A stretch of DNA of 58,802 nt from Pedobacter sp. SYSU D00535 (GCF_017355855.1 NZ_JAFEWD010000016.1:1-58802), one strand, 5' to 3'; counted from the first letter of the stretch, positions 1 to 10,709 are shown. Notes: generated by a model not told the origin, from the letters alone. Program-made: numbers and translations.

Positions 1-3
1 TAG

Positions 4-322
4 TTCAAGGGATCCTGAAACCAGTTCAGGATGACGATGAAAGGAGAGGTAGGCGAAGATGAGCAACTTCAGCTTACGGTCTTGGGTGAAAACAGTTGAA
101 AAAGCACCAGGAGCTCTTCGGAATTTGTAATTCCGAAGTTCCTATCGTAGGTTCTAAGAACTGGTAGGAAGTTGCAACGTAGCTGGATTGTAAATCCAGA
201 GATACGGCTTCGAGATTGCAAATCTAGAAGAGCGTGTGTGAAAATGATGACTAGGTGCAAACAGTTGAAAAAGCACTAGCGCTACTTCAGATCGTCATGC
301 TGAATTTAGTTTAGCATCTCTT
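4..322. repeat. Three dispersed palindromic repeats
   Basis: No gene is visible before atpC. Positions 4-37 hold a REP-like hairpin (GGATCCTGAA / TTCAGGAT core) followed by GATGACGA. Positions 113-233 hold a multi-hairpin element bounded by the inverted pair GCTCTTC / GAAGAGC; inside are hairpins built on GGAATT-TGT-AATTCC, GTTC/GAAC, GGATT/AATCC and AGATT/AATCT. Positions 295-322 hold a variant of the first family in which the stem reads ATGCTGAA / TTTAGCAT. All three families recur elsewhere in the window. Confidence 0.8.
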
Positions 323-405
323 GAGTAATAAAAAAACGGGATCACGCAGGGCAAAGGTCAATGGAAAATTTTCGTCCCGGGTTCTCTCTCCCCCAACTAT
401 ATCCC

Positions 406-450
406 CGAAAAAAAAAATAGCCGGATGAATTGCTTCACCCGGCTATTTCT
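406..450 (-). terminator. Rho-independent terminator of atpDC
   Basis: Read on the minus strand, AAATAGCCGG ... CCGGCTATTT forms a GC-rich stem just after the atpC stop codon and is followed by a run of about nine T (the A-run at 406-417 of the plus strand). This is a canonical intrinsic terminator closing the atpD-atpC operon. Confidence 0.85.
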
Positions 451-464
451 CTTACCAGTATAAA

Positions 465-710
465 TTACAGTTCTACGCCTTCGGCAAGGACCATGATTTT
501 ATTGTCCAGTACTTCTACCACTCCACCCTTGATCAGAAAGCTTTCGGTTTCTTTTCCGTTACGGATGATCACTTGTCCATCTTCTAATGTAGAAATGATA
601 GGAGCGTGGTTGTTCAAAACTTCGAAAGAACCCTGTACACCAGGAACGGTTACAGAAGTAACTTCTCCTTCGTATACTTTTTTATCTGGTGTTAAAATTT
701 CTAAAGTCAT
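465..710 (-). CDS. atpC: F1Fo ATP synthase epsilon subunit
   Basis: This is the epsilon subunit of the F1 sector, a central-stalk protein that couples rotation of the c-ring to catalysis in the beta subunits. The 81-residue protein begins MTLEILTPDKKVYEGEV and keeps the N-terminal beta-sandwich, including the family-typical GSFEVLNNHAPIISTL stretch. It lacks the C-terminal two-helix domain that inhibits ATP hydrolysis in proteobacterial epsilon (about 135 residues); short forms are usual in Bacteroidota. It starts one base after the atpD stop and ends at a strong terminator, so the two genes are surely co-transcribed. Confidence 0.95.
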   Translation of the reverse strand: MTLEILTPDKKVYEGEVTSVTVPGVQGSFEVLNNHAPIISTLEDGQVIIRNGKETESFLIKGGVVEVLDNKIMVLAEGVEL

Positions 711-711
711 A

Positions 712-2315
<1,604 letters not shown>

Positions 2316-2416
2316 TGCCTGTTAAAAAAGATTTTAATTAATTTTTGAAAGCCTGCTCTTTTGCGAAAAACTGGCCCAGAAATGGCTTATATATCCCAGT
2401 AATAATCTCAATACTT

Positions 2417-2737
2417 ATGAAAACTTCAATTAATAAAATAGTACAATTTGGAGCGAAGATGACAGTGATCCTGATGCTCCTGTCTATATCCCTTGTTTCG
2501 TATGGGCAGAACGAATTTCCTGAGCGAACCACTCATGCCGAGCAGGCCAATACTTATTTGCACAACTGGGAAGTAGACCCTAACGGAGTGCCTAATACCA
2601 GTGCCTGGTATGTGCAGCCCTGGATCTGGTCTATCGTAGCCGCGGTGTTAATCCTCGTGGTGGCATTCTTCGCTCGTGGCGGAGGTCGTCAGGATCAGCC
2701 CTTCGGATCGGAACGCGGAGTGCGTCAATCTTCTTAG
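2417..2737 (+). CDS. Small exported membrane protein with WYxQPWxW tail (1)
   Basis: I do not recognise this as a named family. From the ATG at 2417 the protein has 106 residues; an in-frame start at 2345 would add an implausible leader ahead of the signal peptide. Residues 1-31 are a signal peptide (lysines, hydrophobic run, SYGQ). Residues 32-62 are polar. Residues 64-71 read WYVQPWIW and run straight into a hydrophobic helix (72-86) followed by ARGGGR and a polar end. The next gene encodes a shorter protein with the same tail, so the pair are paralogs. The order motif, membrane helix, basic residues resembles a sorting-signal layout, but no known motif is matched. Function unknown. Confidence 0.75.
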   Translation: MKTSINKIVQFGAKMTVILMLLSISLVSYGQNEFPERTTHAEQANTYLHNWEVDPNGVPNTSAWYVQPWIWSIVAAVLILVVAFFARGGGRQDQPFGSERGVRQSS

Positions 2738-2793
2738 TGGCACACATATTGCATTTAAGTTAACACACTTAGTATCAACTAAAATTTTTAACC

Positions 2794-3048
2794 ATGAAAA
2801 ACAGTATTAAAAAATTAGCAAAGGTGGATGTATGGGTTTCTGCCTTTGTAATCACCTTAAGCATTCTTTTCGGTTCAACTGCTTTCGCACAATCCTCCGT
2901 TCCTGAGCAAGTGGACGTAAATATAAACGCCGACACTGGTGGAGGTGGCGGCTGGTACGCTCAACCATGGGTTTGGGTAGTAGGGGTGGCATTGTTTATC
3001 ATTATCATTATTGCCATCACCAGAAATGGAAGCAGCCGGGAGGTCTAG
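2794..3048 (+). CDS. Small exported membrane protein with WYxQPWxW tail (2)
   Basis: This 84-residue protein is a paralog of its upstream neighbour. Residues 1-32 form a signal peptide ending in AFAQ. A short linker with a glycine run (49-53) leads to WYAQPWVW at 54-61, then a strongly hydrophobic helix (62-75) and a short charged end (TRNGSSREV). Once the signal peptide is removed, the mature protein is only about 50 residues: a linker, the aromatic motif and one membrane helix. It is followed by a strong terminator, so the two genes form a bicistronic unit separate from the reductase gene downstream. Function unknown. Confidence 0.75.
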   Translation: MKNSIKKLAKVDVWVSAFVITLSILFGSTAFAQSSVPEQVDVNINADTGGGGGWYAQPWVWVVGVALFIIIIIAITRNGSSREV

Positions 3049-3070
3049 TCCGGGCAACCGAAAATAGAAA

Positions 3071-3097
3071 AGGGCGAACCAGGTGTTCGCCCTTTTT
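3071..3097 (+). terminator. Rho-independent terminator
   Basis: AGGGCGAAC (3071-3079) pairs with GTTCGCCCT (3085-3093) around a 5-base loop and is followed by a T run. It closes the unit of the two WYxQPWxW genes. Confidence 0.85.
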
Positions 3098-3127
3098 GCT
3101 TTGCCGCCCTTTGTTCATATTTGAAAT

Positions 3128-4042
3128 ATGAAACGCATCCTGGTAACCGGCAGTAATGGTCTGCTCGGACAAAAGCTAACCGATCTTCTCTTAACCCGAT
3201 CAGAAATCTCCCTGATCGCCTCCTCTAAAGGTCCGAATCGTCATCCTGTAGCAAGGGGATATATCTATGTTGATCTGGATCTCTCAGACAAAAGCAGGCT
3301 CGAAACTGCCATCACTACCCATCGACCTGATGTCATTATCAATACCGCCGCCATCACCAATGTAGATAGCTGTCATAAAGAGCGGGATTTATGCTGGAAA
3401 ATTAATGTCGAGTCGGTGAGTCATCTTGCCGCACTTTGCCGAGAATACGCTATTCATTTGATTCATCTCTCTACGGATTTCGTTTTTGATGGTGAGGAGG
3501 GGCCTTATAGGGAAGAGGACCAGCCCAACCCATTGAGCTTTTACGGAGAAAGCAAACTGGCCGCCGAGCGCTTGGTGCAGGACTCGGGCTGTCGTTATAC
3601 TATTGTGCGCACTATCCTGGTTTATGGCATCACCGCGCAGATGAGCCGCTCTAATATTGTTCTCTGGGTGAAACAGTCGTTGGAAGCGGGAAAACAAATA
3701 CAAGTAGTAGATGACCAGTTCCGGATGCCCACCCTGGCCGAGGATCTGGCAGCGGCTTGTTTGGCAATCGCCGAGCAGGAAGCAACTGGCATCTATCATA
3801 TATCCGGAAAGGATATGTTATCCGTTTTAGAGATCGCCCTTCAGGTGGCCGATTTCTGGAAGCTCGACAAGTCGCTTATTACGTCTGTCTCCTCCGGAAC
3901 ATTGAATCAGGAAGCTAAAAGACCGCTTAAAACAGGATTTGTACTCAATAAAGCTATTCGTGATATCCATTATCAACCTCATTCGTTTCAGGAGGGGCTC
4001 GCCCTGTTGGATCAGCAGTTGAAGGAGGGAGGATACTTGTAG
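3128..4042 (+). CDS. RmlD-like NAD(P)-dependent sugar reductase
   Basis: This 304-residue protein belongs to the extended short-chain dehydrogenase family, close to dTDP-4-dehydrorhamnose reductase (RmlD). The Rossmann motif TGSNGLLG is at residues 7-14, and LSTDFVFDGEEGPY and YGESK carry the family's STD and YxxxK catalytic elements. No rmlA, rmlB or rmlC is nearby, so its substrate is uncertain; many Bacteroidota carry stand-alone copies. The ATG lies only a few bases after CATATTTG, a seven-of-eight match to the -7 element, so the message may be nearly leaderless. Confidence 0.8.
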   Translation: MKRILVTGSNGLLGQKLTDLLLTRSEISLIASSKGPNRHPVARGYIYVDLDLSDKSRLETAITTHRPDVIINTAAITNVDSCHKERDLCWKINVESVSHLAALCREYAIHLIHLSTDFVFDGEEGPYREEDQPNPLSFYGESKLAAERLVQDSGCRYTIVRTILVYGITAQMSRSNIVLWVKQSLEAGKQIQVVDDQFRMPTLAEDLAAACLAIAEQEATGIYHISGKDMLSVLEIALQVADFWKLDKSLITSVSSGTLNQEAKRPLKTGFVLNKAIRDIHYQPHSFQEGLALLDQQLKEGGYL

Positions 4043-4144
4043 AATATTTTGGATTAGAATTTAATTAGTTGATATTTGAGAAGATAGGGAACGGATTGCT
4101 GTTCTTTACCTTAATCATTTAGATTCTAATTAAACAACCTAAAA

Positions 4145-5128
4145 ATGGACAATGGCGTTTCTTTATTGCTTACAGTAGTTGGGGCAATAGTAGCTTTATT
4201 TCTTTTTCTGTATATCCTACCGATTAACCTTTGGTTTACGGCCCAGCTTTCCGGAGTGCGGATTAGTCTGTTGAACCTGTTCCTGATGCGGCTGCGGAAA
4301 GTGCCGCCTTCTTTAGTGGCCAATGCAATGATCACCTCCACCAAGGCGGGACTTAATCTTACCTCGAATGATATCGAAACCCATTACCTGGCAGGAGGTA
4401 ACGTGAATAACGTGATCAAAGCGCTTATCTCGGCAGACAAAGCCAATATCCCGCTCGATTTTAGACTAGCTACCGCGATTGACCTGGCGGGTCGTGATGT
4501 ATTTGACGCTGTTCAATTATCCGTAAATCCAAGGGTCATCAATACCCCTCCGGTGGCAGCAGTAGCAAAGGATGGTATCCAGCTGATCGCGAAAGCCCGG
4601 GTAACAGTAAGAGCAAACATCAATCAACTAGTGGGTGGTGCCGGAGAAGAAACGATTCTGGCCCGGGTAGGTGAGGGGATTGTAACCACCATTGGTTCAG
4701 CAATCAACCATAAAGAAGTATTGGAAAATCCCGACCGGATATCCAAAGTGGTATTGGAAAAAGGATTAGACAGTGGAACGGCGTTTGAGATCCTCTCCAT
4801 TGATATTGCGGATATCGATATCGGTGATAATATTGGTGCCAAATTGCAAACAGATCAGGCAGAGGCCGATTTGAAGGTGGCAAACGCCAGAGCCGAAGAA
4901 CGCCGCGCTATGGCAGTAGCCTCAGAGCAGGAAATGCGCTCCAAGGCCCAGGAAGCACGTGCAAAAGTAATCGAAGCAGAAGCGCAAGTACCACTTGCCA
5001 TGGCTGAAGCATTCCGTTCCGGGAATTTGGGTGTGATGGATTACTACCGCATGCAAAACCTGAAGTCCGACACCGAAATGCGCGACGCAATAGCGAAGCC
5101 AAATCCGGGTAAGGGTAAGCAGTCGTAA
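4145..5128 (+). CDS. floA: Flotillin-like protein FloA
   Basis: This 327-residue protein matches the FloA (YqfA) family of bacterial flotillins, which organise functional membrane microdomains. An N-terminal hydrophobic segment (about residues 5-27) anchors it in the membrane. A band-7/PHB-like domain follows (for example [20 protein letters not shown] and the [17 protein letters not shown] strand), then an alanine- and glutamate-rich coiled coil (about 240-290, with EEQ and EAQ repeats) and a polar tail. The usual partner NfeD is not present next to it. Its stop codon abuts a REP palindrome. Confidence 0.93.
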   Translation: MDNGVSLLLTVVGAIVALFLFLYILPINLWFTAQLSGVRISLLNLFLMRLRKVPPSLVANAMITSTKAGLNLTSNDIETHYLAGGNVNNVIKALISADKANIPLDFRLATAIDLAGRDVFDAVQLSVNPRVINTPPVAAVAKDGIQLIAKARVTVRANINQLVGGAGEETILARVGEGIVTTIGSAINHKEVLENPDRISKVVLEKGLDSGTAFEILSIDIADIDIGDNIGAKLQTDQAEADLKVANARAEERRAMAVASEQEMRSKAQEARAKVIEAEAQVPLAMAEAFRSGNLGVMDYYRMQNLKSDTEMRDAIAKPNPGKGKQS

Positions 5129-5159
5129 GTGATCGGACGACTCCAAGTCATCCGACCAC
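5129..5159. repeat. REP palindrome after floA
   Basis: TCGGACGACT and AGTCATCCGA form an imperfect hairpin directly after the floA stop codon. The same palindrome follows obgE (10281), lies after manC (about 14168) and recurs through 51.8-53.1 kb. Confidence 0.8.
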
Positions 5160-8100
5160 TAAAAGAGAGCAAGACCGGGGGAGTTCCCTCATAGCCGGGC
5201 AGGCCTAGTGCTGCTGCTATTTTCTTCCAACTTTTTCTTGACAAAAAGTTGGGCAAAACTTAGCGAAGCGATCTCTTTCAGGCCATTAAAAATAAAATTA
5301 ACCCTGAAAAACTCAAGGACTTCCCAAGGTGCCTTTTGGCTCAAATCATCCGCACAGTTCTGTCAGCAGCGCTCAGGGCTGCGCCTGCTTCGCCCTCTAG
5401 CTCATATCCATCGCTTCGCAACCAGCCAATGCCCTTTTCCATCACACAAGGCTTGCTGCTGCCAGAACTTTATCCGGCACTGAGGGAAGTCCGGCCCTCC
5501 GGATCAACGTTACTACTAAAATCATGTCGCTTTAACCCTAGTACCTTTTATCAAGTGCACTACCGGTTAGCTTGGTTGAAAACTTGTAGTTCCGTTGTTC
5601 AGGGGACCGCCGTCCCGTAAGTTCCGGAAAAATTTGCGCATCGGCTGGCCTGTGTATGGGGATGGGGCCTTGGCTGGTTGTCTGAAGCCAAGGCATGAGC
5701 GACTTCAGGGGACAAGCAGACGCAGCCCCGAGCTGATGCGCAAATTTGTGCGGCTGACCTGTGCGGCAAAGGAACATTCGGGAAGGCTTGGGTTTTTTTT
5801 CTTTTTGTGTCAAGACAAAAAGAAAAGAAACATTTTTTAGCGAAGCGGTCTCTAAAGGACTTCTCAAAGTACCCAAAAATGCTTCCTAGTTTCTTCTCCA
5901 ACTTTTTCTTGACAAAAAGTTGGGCAAAAGTCAAGGACTTCCCAAGGTGCCTTTTGGCTCAAATCATCCGCACAATTCTGCCAGCAGCGCTCAGGGCTGG
6001 GCTGCTTTGCCCTCTAGCTCATATCCATCGCTTCGCAACCAGCCAATGCCCTTTTTCATCACACAAGGCTTGCTGCTGCCAGAACTTTATCCGGCACTGA
6101 GGGAAGTCCGGCCCTCCGGATCAACGTTACTACTAAAATCATGTCGCTTTAACCCTAGTACCTTTTATCAAGGGCACTACCGGTTAGCTTGGTTGAAAAC
6201 TTGTAGTTCCGTTGTTCAGGGGACCGCCGTCCCGTAAGTTCCGGAAAAATTTGCGCATCGGCTGGCCTGTGTATGGGGATGGGCCCTGGCTGGTTGTCTG
6301 AAGCCAAGGCATGAGCGACTTCAGGGGACAAGCAGACGCAGCCCCTAGCTGATGCGCAAATTTGTGCGGTTGACTCGTGCGGCAAAGGAACATTCGGGAA
6401 GGATTGAGTTTATTCACAGGTTTATTTGTTTTTTAATGGTGTTCATGGTCTCGCTTCGCTCGGCATTGTTTCTTTTTGTGTCAAGACAAAAGGACTAGGC
6501 CCTTCCGCGGCCATGAGCGGAAATACAACGATCCTCGCTCTTCGGAATTTGCAATTCCGAAGTTCCTACCGCAGGATTTGTAATCCGAAACCTGCTGTTT
6601 TATTGTTTGCACGGTCGCAGGAACCACTAACGACGAGTTTTTCTTGTCATCCTGGCGGTAGGAGGGAACTGAAGTTTTTTTTGCCCTCATAGCCGGGCAG
6701 GCCTAGTCCTTTTCTCTTGAAAGAAAAGGACCCAAAGTTCAAGGACTTCCCAAGGTGCCTTTTCGCTCAAGACAACCGCACAGTTCCTGCATCAGCGCAC
6801 GAGGGCTGCGCCTGCTTGGCCCCAGTCACACAAGTTCAACGCTTCAGCCAACCAGCCAATGCCCTCTTCCCTGGCTCAAGCCCTGCTGATCCGGGAACTT
6901 TATCCGGCACTGAGGGAAGTCCGGCGCTCCGATCCACGCTACTACTAATACCATTGTCCCTTTCACCCTGGTGCATTTTATCAAGGGTAGTACCGGTTAG
7001 CTTGGTTGAAAACTTGCAGTTCCGTTGATCAATGGAATCGCCTGCCCGTAAGTTCCGGGAAAAATTTGCGCATCAGCTGGCTAGTGTATTGGGATGGGGC
7101 CTTGGCCGGTTGTCTGAGGCCAAGGCATGAGCGACTTCAGGGACAAGCAGACGCAGCCCGGAGCTGATGCGCAAATTTGTGCGGCTGACCTGTGCAGCAA
7201 AGGAACATTGGGGGAGGCTTGAGTTTTATTCACAAGTTGATTTGATTGTTATTGGTGTTCATGGTCTCGCTTCGCTCGGCATTGTTTCTTTTTTGTGTCA
7301 AGACAAAAAGAAAAGAAATAAAAATTAGCGAAGCGCTATTAAAGTTAGCAGGAACGACTTGCGAACGGTGTTTTTTGTCATCCCAATGATAGGAGGGAAC
7401 TTAAATTTCTTTGCCCTCATAGCCGGGCAGCCTAGGTACTTTTTTCTTGATAAAAAAGTACCCAAAACTTAGCGAAGCGATCTCTTTCAGGCCATTAAAA
7501 ATCAAATTAAATCCTGAAAAAATCAAGGACTTCCCAAGGTGCCTTTTGGCTCAAATCAACCGCACAGTTCTGCCAGCCGCCGCTCAGGGCTGCGTCTGCT
7601 TTGCCCCCATGCTCATTCCCCTCCCTCCGCAAACCAGCTAATGCCCTTCCATCACACAAGGCCTGCTGCTGCCAGAACTTGTTCCGGCACTGAGGGAAGT
7701 CCGGGCCTCCGATCCACGCTACTACTAATACCATTGTCCCTTTCACCCTAGTGCACTTTATCAAGGGTAGTACGGTTAGCTTGGCTGAAAACTTGCGGTT
7801 CCGTTGTTCAATGGAACCGCCGTCCCGTAAGTTCCGGGAAAAATTTGCGCATCAGCTGGCTAGTGTATGGGGATGGGGCCTTGGCTGGTTGTCTGAAGCC
7901 AAGGCATGAGCGACTTCAGGGGACAAGCAGACGCAGCCCCGAGCTGATGCGCAAATTTGTGCGGCTGGCCTGTGCGGCAAAGGAACATTCGGGAAGGCTT
8001 GACTTTTTGGTCCTTTTGTGTCAAGACAAAAGGACTAGGCTCTTCCGCGGCCATGAGCGGAAAAACAACAACTTTTGCTCTTCGGAATTTGTAATTCCGG

Positions 8101-8290
8101 AGTCTTGCAGTTCATCGATTTACGTCTGCTTTGCCCCCATGCTCATTCCCCTCCCTCCGCAAACCAGCCAATGCCCTTCGCCATTGCACAAGGCCTGCTG
8201 CTGTCTGAACTTTTTCCGGCTCTGAGGGAGGTCCGGCCCTCCGGATCAATGTTACTACTAAATACCAGTGTTGCTTCTAAAATCGGAACT
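5160..8290. repeat. Block of four ~475-bp long repeats plus a fragment
   Basis: No convincing gene lies in these 3.1 kb. Four related copies begin at CAAGGACTTCCCAAGGTGCC (about 5323, 5931, 6739 and 7527) and end near GGAACATTCGGGAAGG (about 5788, 6405, 7223 and 8001); a fifth, truncated copy spans about 8126-8290. Each full copy carries a long inverted repeat near its 3' end: AAATTTGCGCATC and GATGCGCAAATTT about 100 bases apart. Between copies lie short hairpins with a CTTGA or TCAAG loop and variable arms (5226, 5797, 5893, 6712, 7286, 7437, 8010), plus partial multi-hairpin elements at about 6537 and 8078. Open frames here differ between copies and carry no recognisable domain. Confidence 0.85.
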
Positions 8291-8411
8291 GCTGCATGAG
8301 CGAGGCAGCTTGCATTATTAAATGATTTGACTAATCCAATTTTATCCTCCTCAAAACCAGCACCCAAACCATTTTTTTCAAAAAAATATTTTATCCTTTA
8401 AAAACGATTTC

Positions 8412-8419
8412 TATCTTTG
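8412..8419 (+). promoter_or_regulatory. -7 promoter element of tRNA-Arg
   Basis: TATCTTTG matches TAnnTTTG exactly and sits 16 bases before the first base of the tRNA, the distance expected for a -7 box with a short leader. A T-rich stretch lies where the -33 element would be. Confidence 0.65.
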
Positions 8420-8435
8420 CAGTCCGTTAACACAG

Positions 8436-8509
8436 GGACTTGTAGCTTAATTGGATAGAGCATCTGACTACGGATCAGAAGGTTAGGGGTTCGACTCCCT
8501 TCAAGTCCA
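8436..8509 (+). tRNA. tRNA-Arg (anticodon ACG)
   Basis: The 74-base gene folds as a cloverleaf. The acceptor GGACTTG pairs with CAAGTCC (8502-8508), with A as discriminator. The anticodon stem TCTGA / TCAGA encloses CTACGGA, which gives anticodon ACG. The T arm is AGGGG-TTCGACT-CCCTT. The 3' CCA is not encoded. Its product reads CGU and, if the first base is converted to inosine, CGC and CGA. It lies 63 bases upstream of adk. Confidence 0.95.
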
Positions 8510-8572
8510 CAAACCAAATAGAAAGCCTTTTCGTCCAAATCGGAAAGGCTTTCAAATTTAAAAACAATCTTA

Positions 8573-9145
8573 ATGCTCAATCTAGTTTTGTTTGGCCCTC
8601 CGGGAGCCGGTAAGGGAACTCAATCCCAAAAGCTTATTGAAAAGTATCAGCTTGTTCACCTCTCCACCGGAGATATTCTCCGAAATGAAATCGCAAACGG
8701 CACTGAACTTGGCCTTGAAGCAAAAAAGCTGATGGATCAGGGTGTGCTTGTTCCGGATGAAGTAGTGATCGGTATGATCAGCAATAAGCTGGATGCCAAC
8801 AAGGATGCAAGAGGTTTCATTTTTGATGGTTTTCCGAGAACTGTTGCGCAGGCAGAGGCCCTCGACATTCTTTTAGCTTCTAAGCAAACTGCTATTTCCG
8901 GGATGATCGCTTTAAACGTGAACGATGCGGAGTTAGAGAAGCGTTTGCTGCTAAGAGGGAAAGATTCAGGCCGTCCTGATGACGCCGATCCGGCAATCAT
9001 CAGAAGAAGGATTGAAGAGTATAACAATAAAACTGCTCCGGTTGCCAATTACTACAAGTCGCAGGGCAAATACGTAGGTATTAATGGTATTGGTAGCATC
9101 GACGAGATCTTTACCGAGATCTGCAACGTAGTAGATAAGTTCTAG
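8573..9145 (+). CDS. adk: Adenylate kinase
   Basis: Adenylate kinase interconverts ATP + AMP and 2 ADP in the cytoplasm. The 190-residue protein is the short, zinc-free form. It has the P-loop [10 protein letters not shown] (residues 8-17), the AMP-binding HLSTGDILR, the GFPRT motif and a short lid with [15 protein letters not shown]; no CxxC pair is present in the lid. It follows the tRNA gene and ends at a hairpin terminator. The adk-obgE order is common in Bacteroidota. Confidence 0.97.
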   Translation: MLNLVLFGPPGAGKGTQSQKLIEKYQLVHLSTGDILRNEIANGTELGLEAKKLMDQGVLVPDEVVIGMISNKLDANKDARGFIFDGFPRTVAQAEALDILLASKQTAISGMIALNVNDAELEKRLLLRGKDSGRPDDADPAIIRRRIEEYNNKTAPVANYYKSQGKYVGINGIGSIDEIFTEICNVVDKF

Positions 9146-9165
9146 TAACATTTCATATAGTATAG

Positions 9166-9200
9166 AGCGGATACGAAGTGAACCTTCTATCCGCTATTTT
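9166..9200 (+). terminator. Terminator after adk
   Basis: AGCGGATA (9166-9173) pairs with TATCCGCT (9188-9195), an inner GAAG/CTTC extends the stem, and ATTTTTG follows. A second hairpin, TAAAGGGGGAG with ATCTCCCTTTA (about 9207-9253), lies in the obgE leader. Confidence 0.7.
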
Positions 9201-9281
9201 TGTATTAAAGGGGGAGTAAGGAAGCACGGAGGTTCTCGTAGCATCTCCCTTTATTTTAATAACAGATCAATTTTCAGCACT

Positions 9282-10283
9282 ATGTCTCAGGGATCCAACT
9301 TCGTTGATTATGTCAAAATCTGCTGCCGCTCCGGTCATGGAGGTGCAGGTTCTGCCCATTTACATCGCGATAAGCACACCGCGAAAGGGGGACCTGACGG
9401 CGGCGATGGCGGGCGGGGAGGTCATATCATATTAAAGGGAAGTACCCATATCTGGACCTTGCTGCACTTGAAATATCGTAAGCACGTAATTGCCGAAAAT
9501 GGCGAAAGCGGAGGAAGCGCTCTCCGGACGGGACGGAACGGAACCGACGAAATTTTGGAAGTGCCCCTCGGCACGATTGCGAAAGATGCAGAGACAGGGG
9601 AGGTGCTGTTTGAGATTACTAAAGATGGTGAAACCAGGGTGCTAACTGCCGGCGGCAGGGGCGGGCTGGGTAACTGGCACTTCAAATCGCCCACCCAGCA
9701 GACACCCCGGTTTGCACAGCCCGGCGAGCCAGGTAAGGAAGAGTGGATGATCCTGGAGTTAAAGGTGCTGGCGGATGTCGGTTTGGTCGGATTCCCGAAT
9801 GCCGGGAAATCAACACTGCTATCCGTAGTATCGGCGGCCAAGCCGGAAATCGCAGATTACCCGTTCACTACGCTGGTACCTAACCTGGGTATTGTTTCCT
9901 ATCGGGATAACCGCTCCTTTGTAATGGCTGATATTCCGGGAATTATCGAGGGCGCCTCCAAAGGAAAAGGACTGGGTATCCGCTTTCTGCGACATATCGA
10001 GCGGAACTCTGTCTTACTCTTTCTAGTACCTGCCGATACCAGTCGAAGTATAAAAGAAGAATATCAGATTTTACTGAATGAGCTGGAAGACTACAATCCC
10101 GAGCTGATGCACAAGCCACGTATCCTGGCCGTAAGCAAATCAGATCTTTTGGATGAAGAGTTGAAAGAAGAGATGAAACAGGACCTTCCTGCTATTCCTT
10201 ATGTTTTTATCTCCTCCGTGGCGCAGCAGGGAATTCAGGAGCTCAAAGACCAACTTTGGAAGGTGATTAACCAGGGTCAGTGA
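9282..10283 (+). CDS. obgE: Obg family GTPase
   Basis: Obg (CgtA) is an essential GTPase that acts in 50S ribosome assembly and stress control. The 333-residue protein has the glycine-rich N-terminal Obg fold (for example [12 protein letters not shown] and [14 protein letters not shown]) and then the G domain: G1 [10 protein letters not shown]3 ADIPGIIEG and G4 SKSD in place of NKxD, a change seen in some family members. The variable C-terminal OCT domain is absent, as in many Bacteroidota. The stop codon overlaps the start of a REP palindrome. Confidence 0.96.
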   Translation: MSQGSNFVDYVKICCRSGHGGAGSAHLHRDKHTAKGGPDGGDGGRGGHIILKGSTHIWTLLHLKYRKHVIAENGESGGSALRTGRNGTDEILEVPLGTIAKDAETGEVLFEITKDGETRVLTAGGRGGLGNWHFKSPTQQTPRFAQPGEPGKEEWMILELKVLADVGLVGFPNAGKSTLLSVVSAAKPEIADYPFTTLVPNLGIVSYRDNRSFVMADIPGIIEGASKGKGLGIRFLRHIERNSVLLFLVPADTSRSIKEEYQILLNELEDYNPELMHKPRILAVSKSDLLDEELKEEMKQDLPAIPYVFISSVAQQGIQELKDQLWKVINQGQ

Positions 10284-10306
10284 TCGGACGACTCCAGTCA
10301 TCCGAC
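10281..10306. repeat. REP palindrome after obgE
   Basis: TCGGACGACT and AGTCATCCGA, separated by a few bases, begin at the obgE stop codon. The element is nearly identical to the one after floA and may serve as a 3'-end hairpin for the message. Confidence 0.75.
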
Positions 10307-10403
10307 TATTAAGGTAGAACCAAATCTTCGCCTGCCTTAAGCTTTTTGGGAATAAAAGAGTCGAAAAACAAGAATTTCAGCGTCGTTCGTCAGTTCGTTA
10401 GGT

Positions 10404-10468
10404 CCTAATAACCCTTTGGACGAATTTTAAGCTAGAGAAACTCTAAACGGATCGCTCGTTTTATTAGG
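10404..10468. other. Inverted repeat in a gene-free stretch
   Basis: The 270 bases between obgE and the small gene at 10579 contain CCTAATAA (10404-10411) facing TTATTAGG (10461-10468), with a smaller hairpin TAGAG-AAA-CTCTA inside (about 10433-10445). It could be a structured RNA or decayed repeat material. I see no promoter or T-run that would define a transcript. Confidence 0.3.
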
Positions 10469-10578
10469 AAAATAAAAAGCGAGTCCAAGGCTTCCTTGCA
10501 CATTTTTGAAAAATTTGCACATTAATAACTTCACAATTTCTTTTTACGTTATTAGTAATAAATAAACGCTCAGGATAT

Positions 10579-10674
10579 ATGCTCTTAGAAATTGTGATTA
10601 TCTTAATTGTACTGGCCTACCTCTGGATCGCTTACGAGCTAACACATCCTTATGTCCCTCATGAAGAGGATTAA
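10579..10674 (+). CDS. Possible 31-residue membrane protein
   Basis: This short frame begins with ATG preceded by AGGA at a suitable distance. It encodes MLLEIVIILIVLAYLWIAYE, one membrane helix, followed by a polar tail rich in histidine, proline and acid residues ending in EED. The composition is unlike the surrounding repeat DNA and like real single-pass small proteins. It matches nothing I know. The evidence is the reading frame, a ribosome site and the helix; conservation would decide. Confidence 0.4.
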   Translation: MLLEIVIILIVLAYLWIAYELTHPYVPHEED

Positions 10675-10709
10675 GGGTGTATGAGCCGGTGTAGTCGCAA
10701 CTTGCTCTT

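Noticed and set aside
3128-4042. Part of a dTDP-rhamnose pathway
   Set aside because: The rmlA, rmlB and rmlC genes are absent from the window, so only the RmlD-like fold can be claimed.
5208-8367. Many open frames of 60-126 codons in the 5.2-8.4 kb repeat block
   Set aside because: They recur because the repeats recur, differ in frame and length between copies, have no start signals or domains, and are rich in Ser, Pro and Cys as expected for random frames.
8436-8509. tRNA gene as an integration site for a genomic island
   Set aside because: No integrase gene and no repeated tRNA 3' end are visible; the neighbouring repeats are not related to the tRNA sequence.
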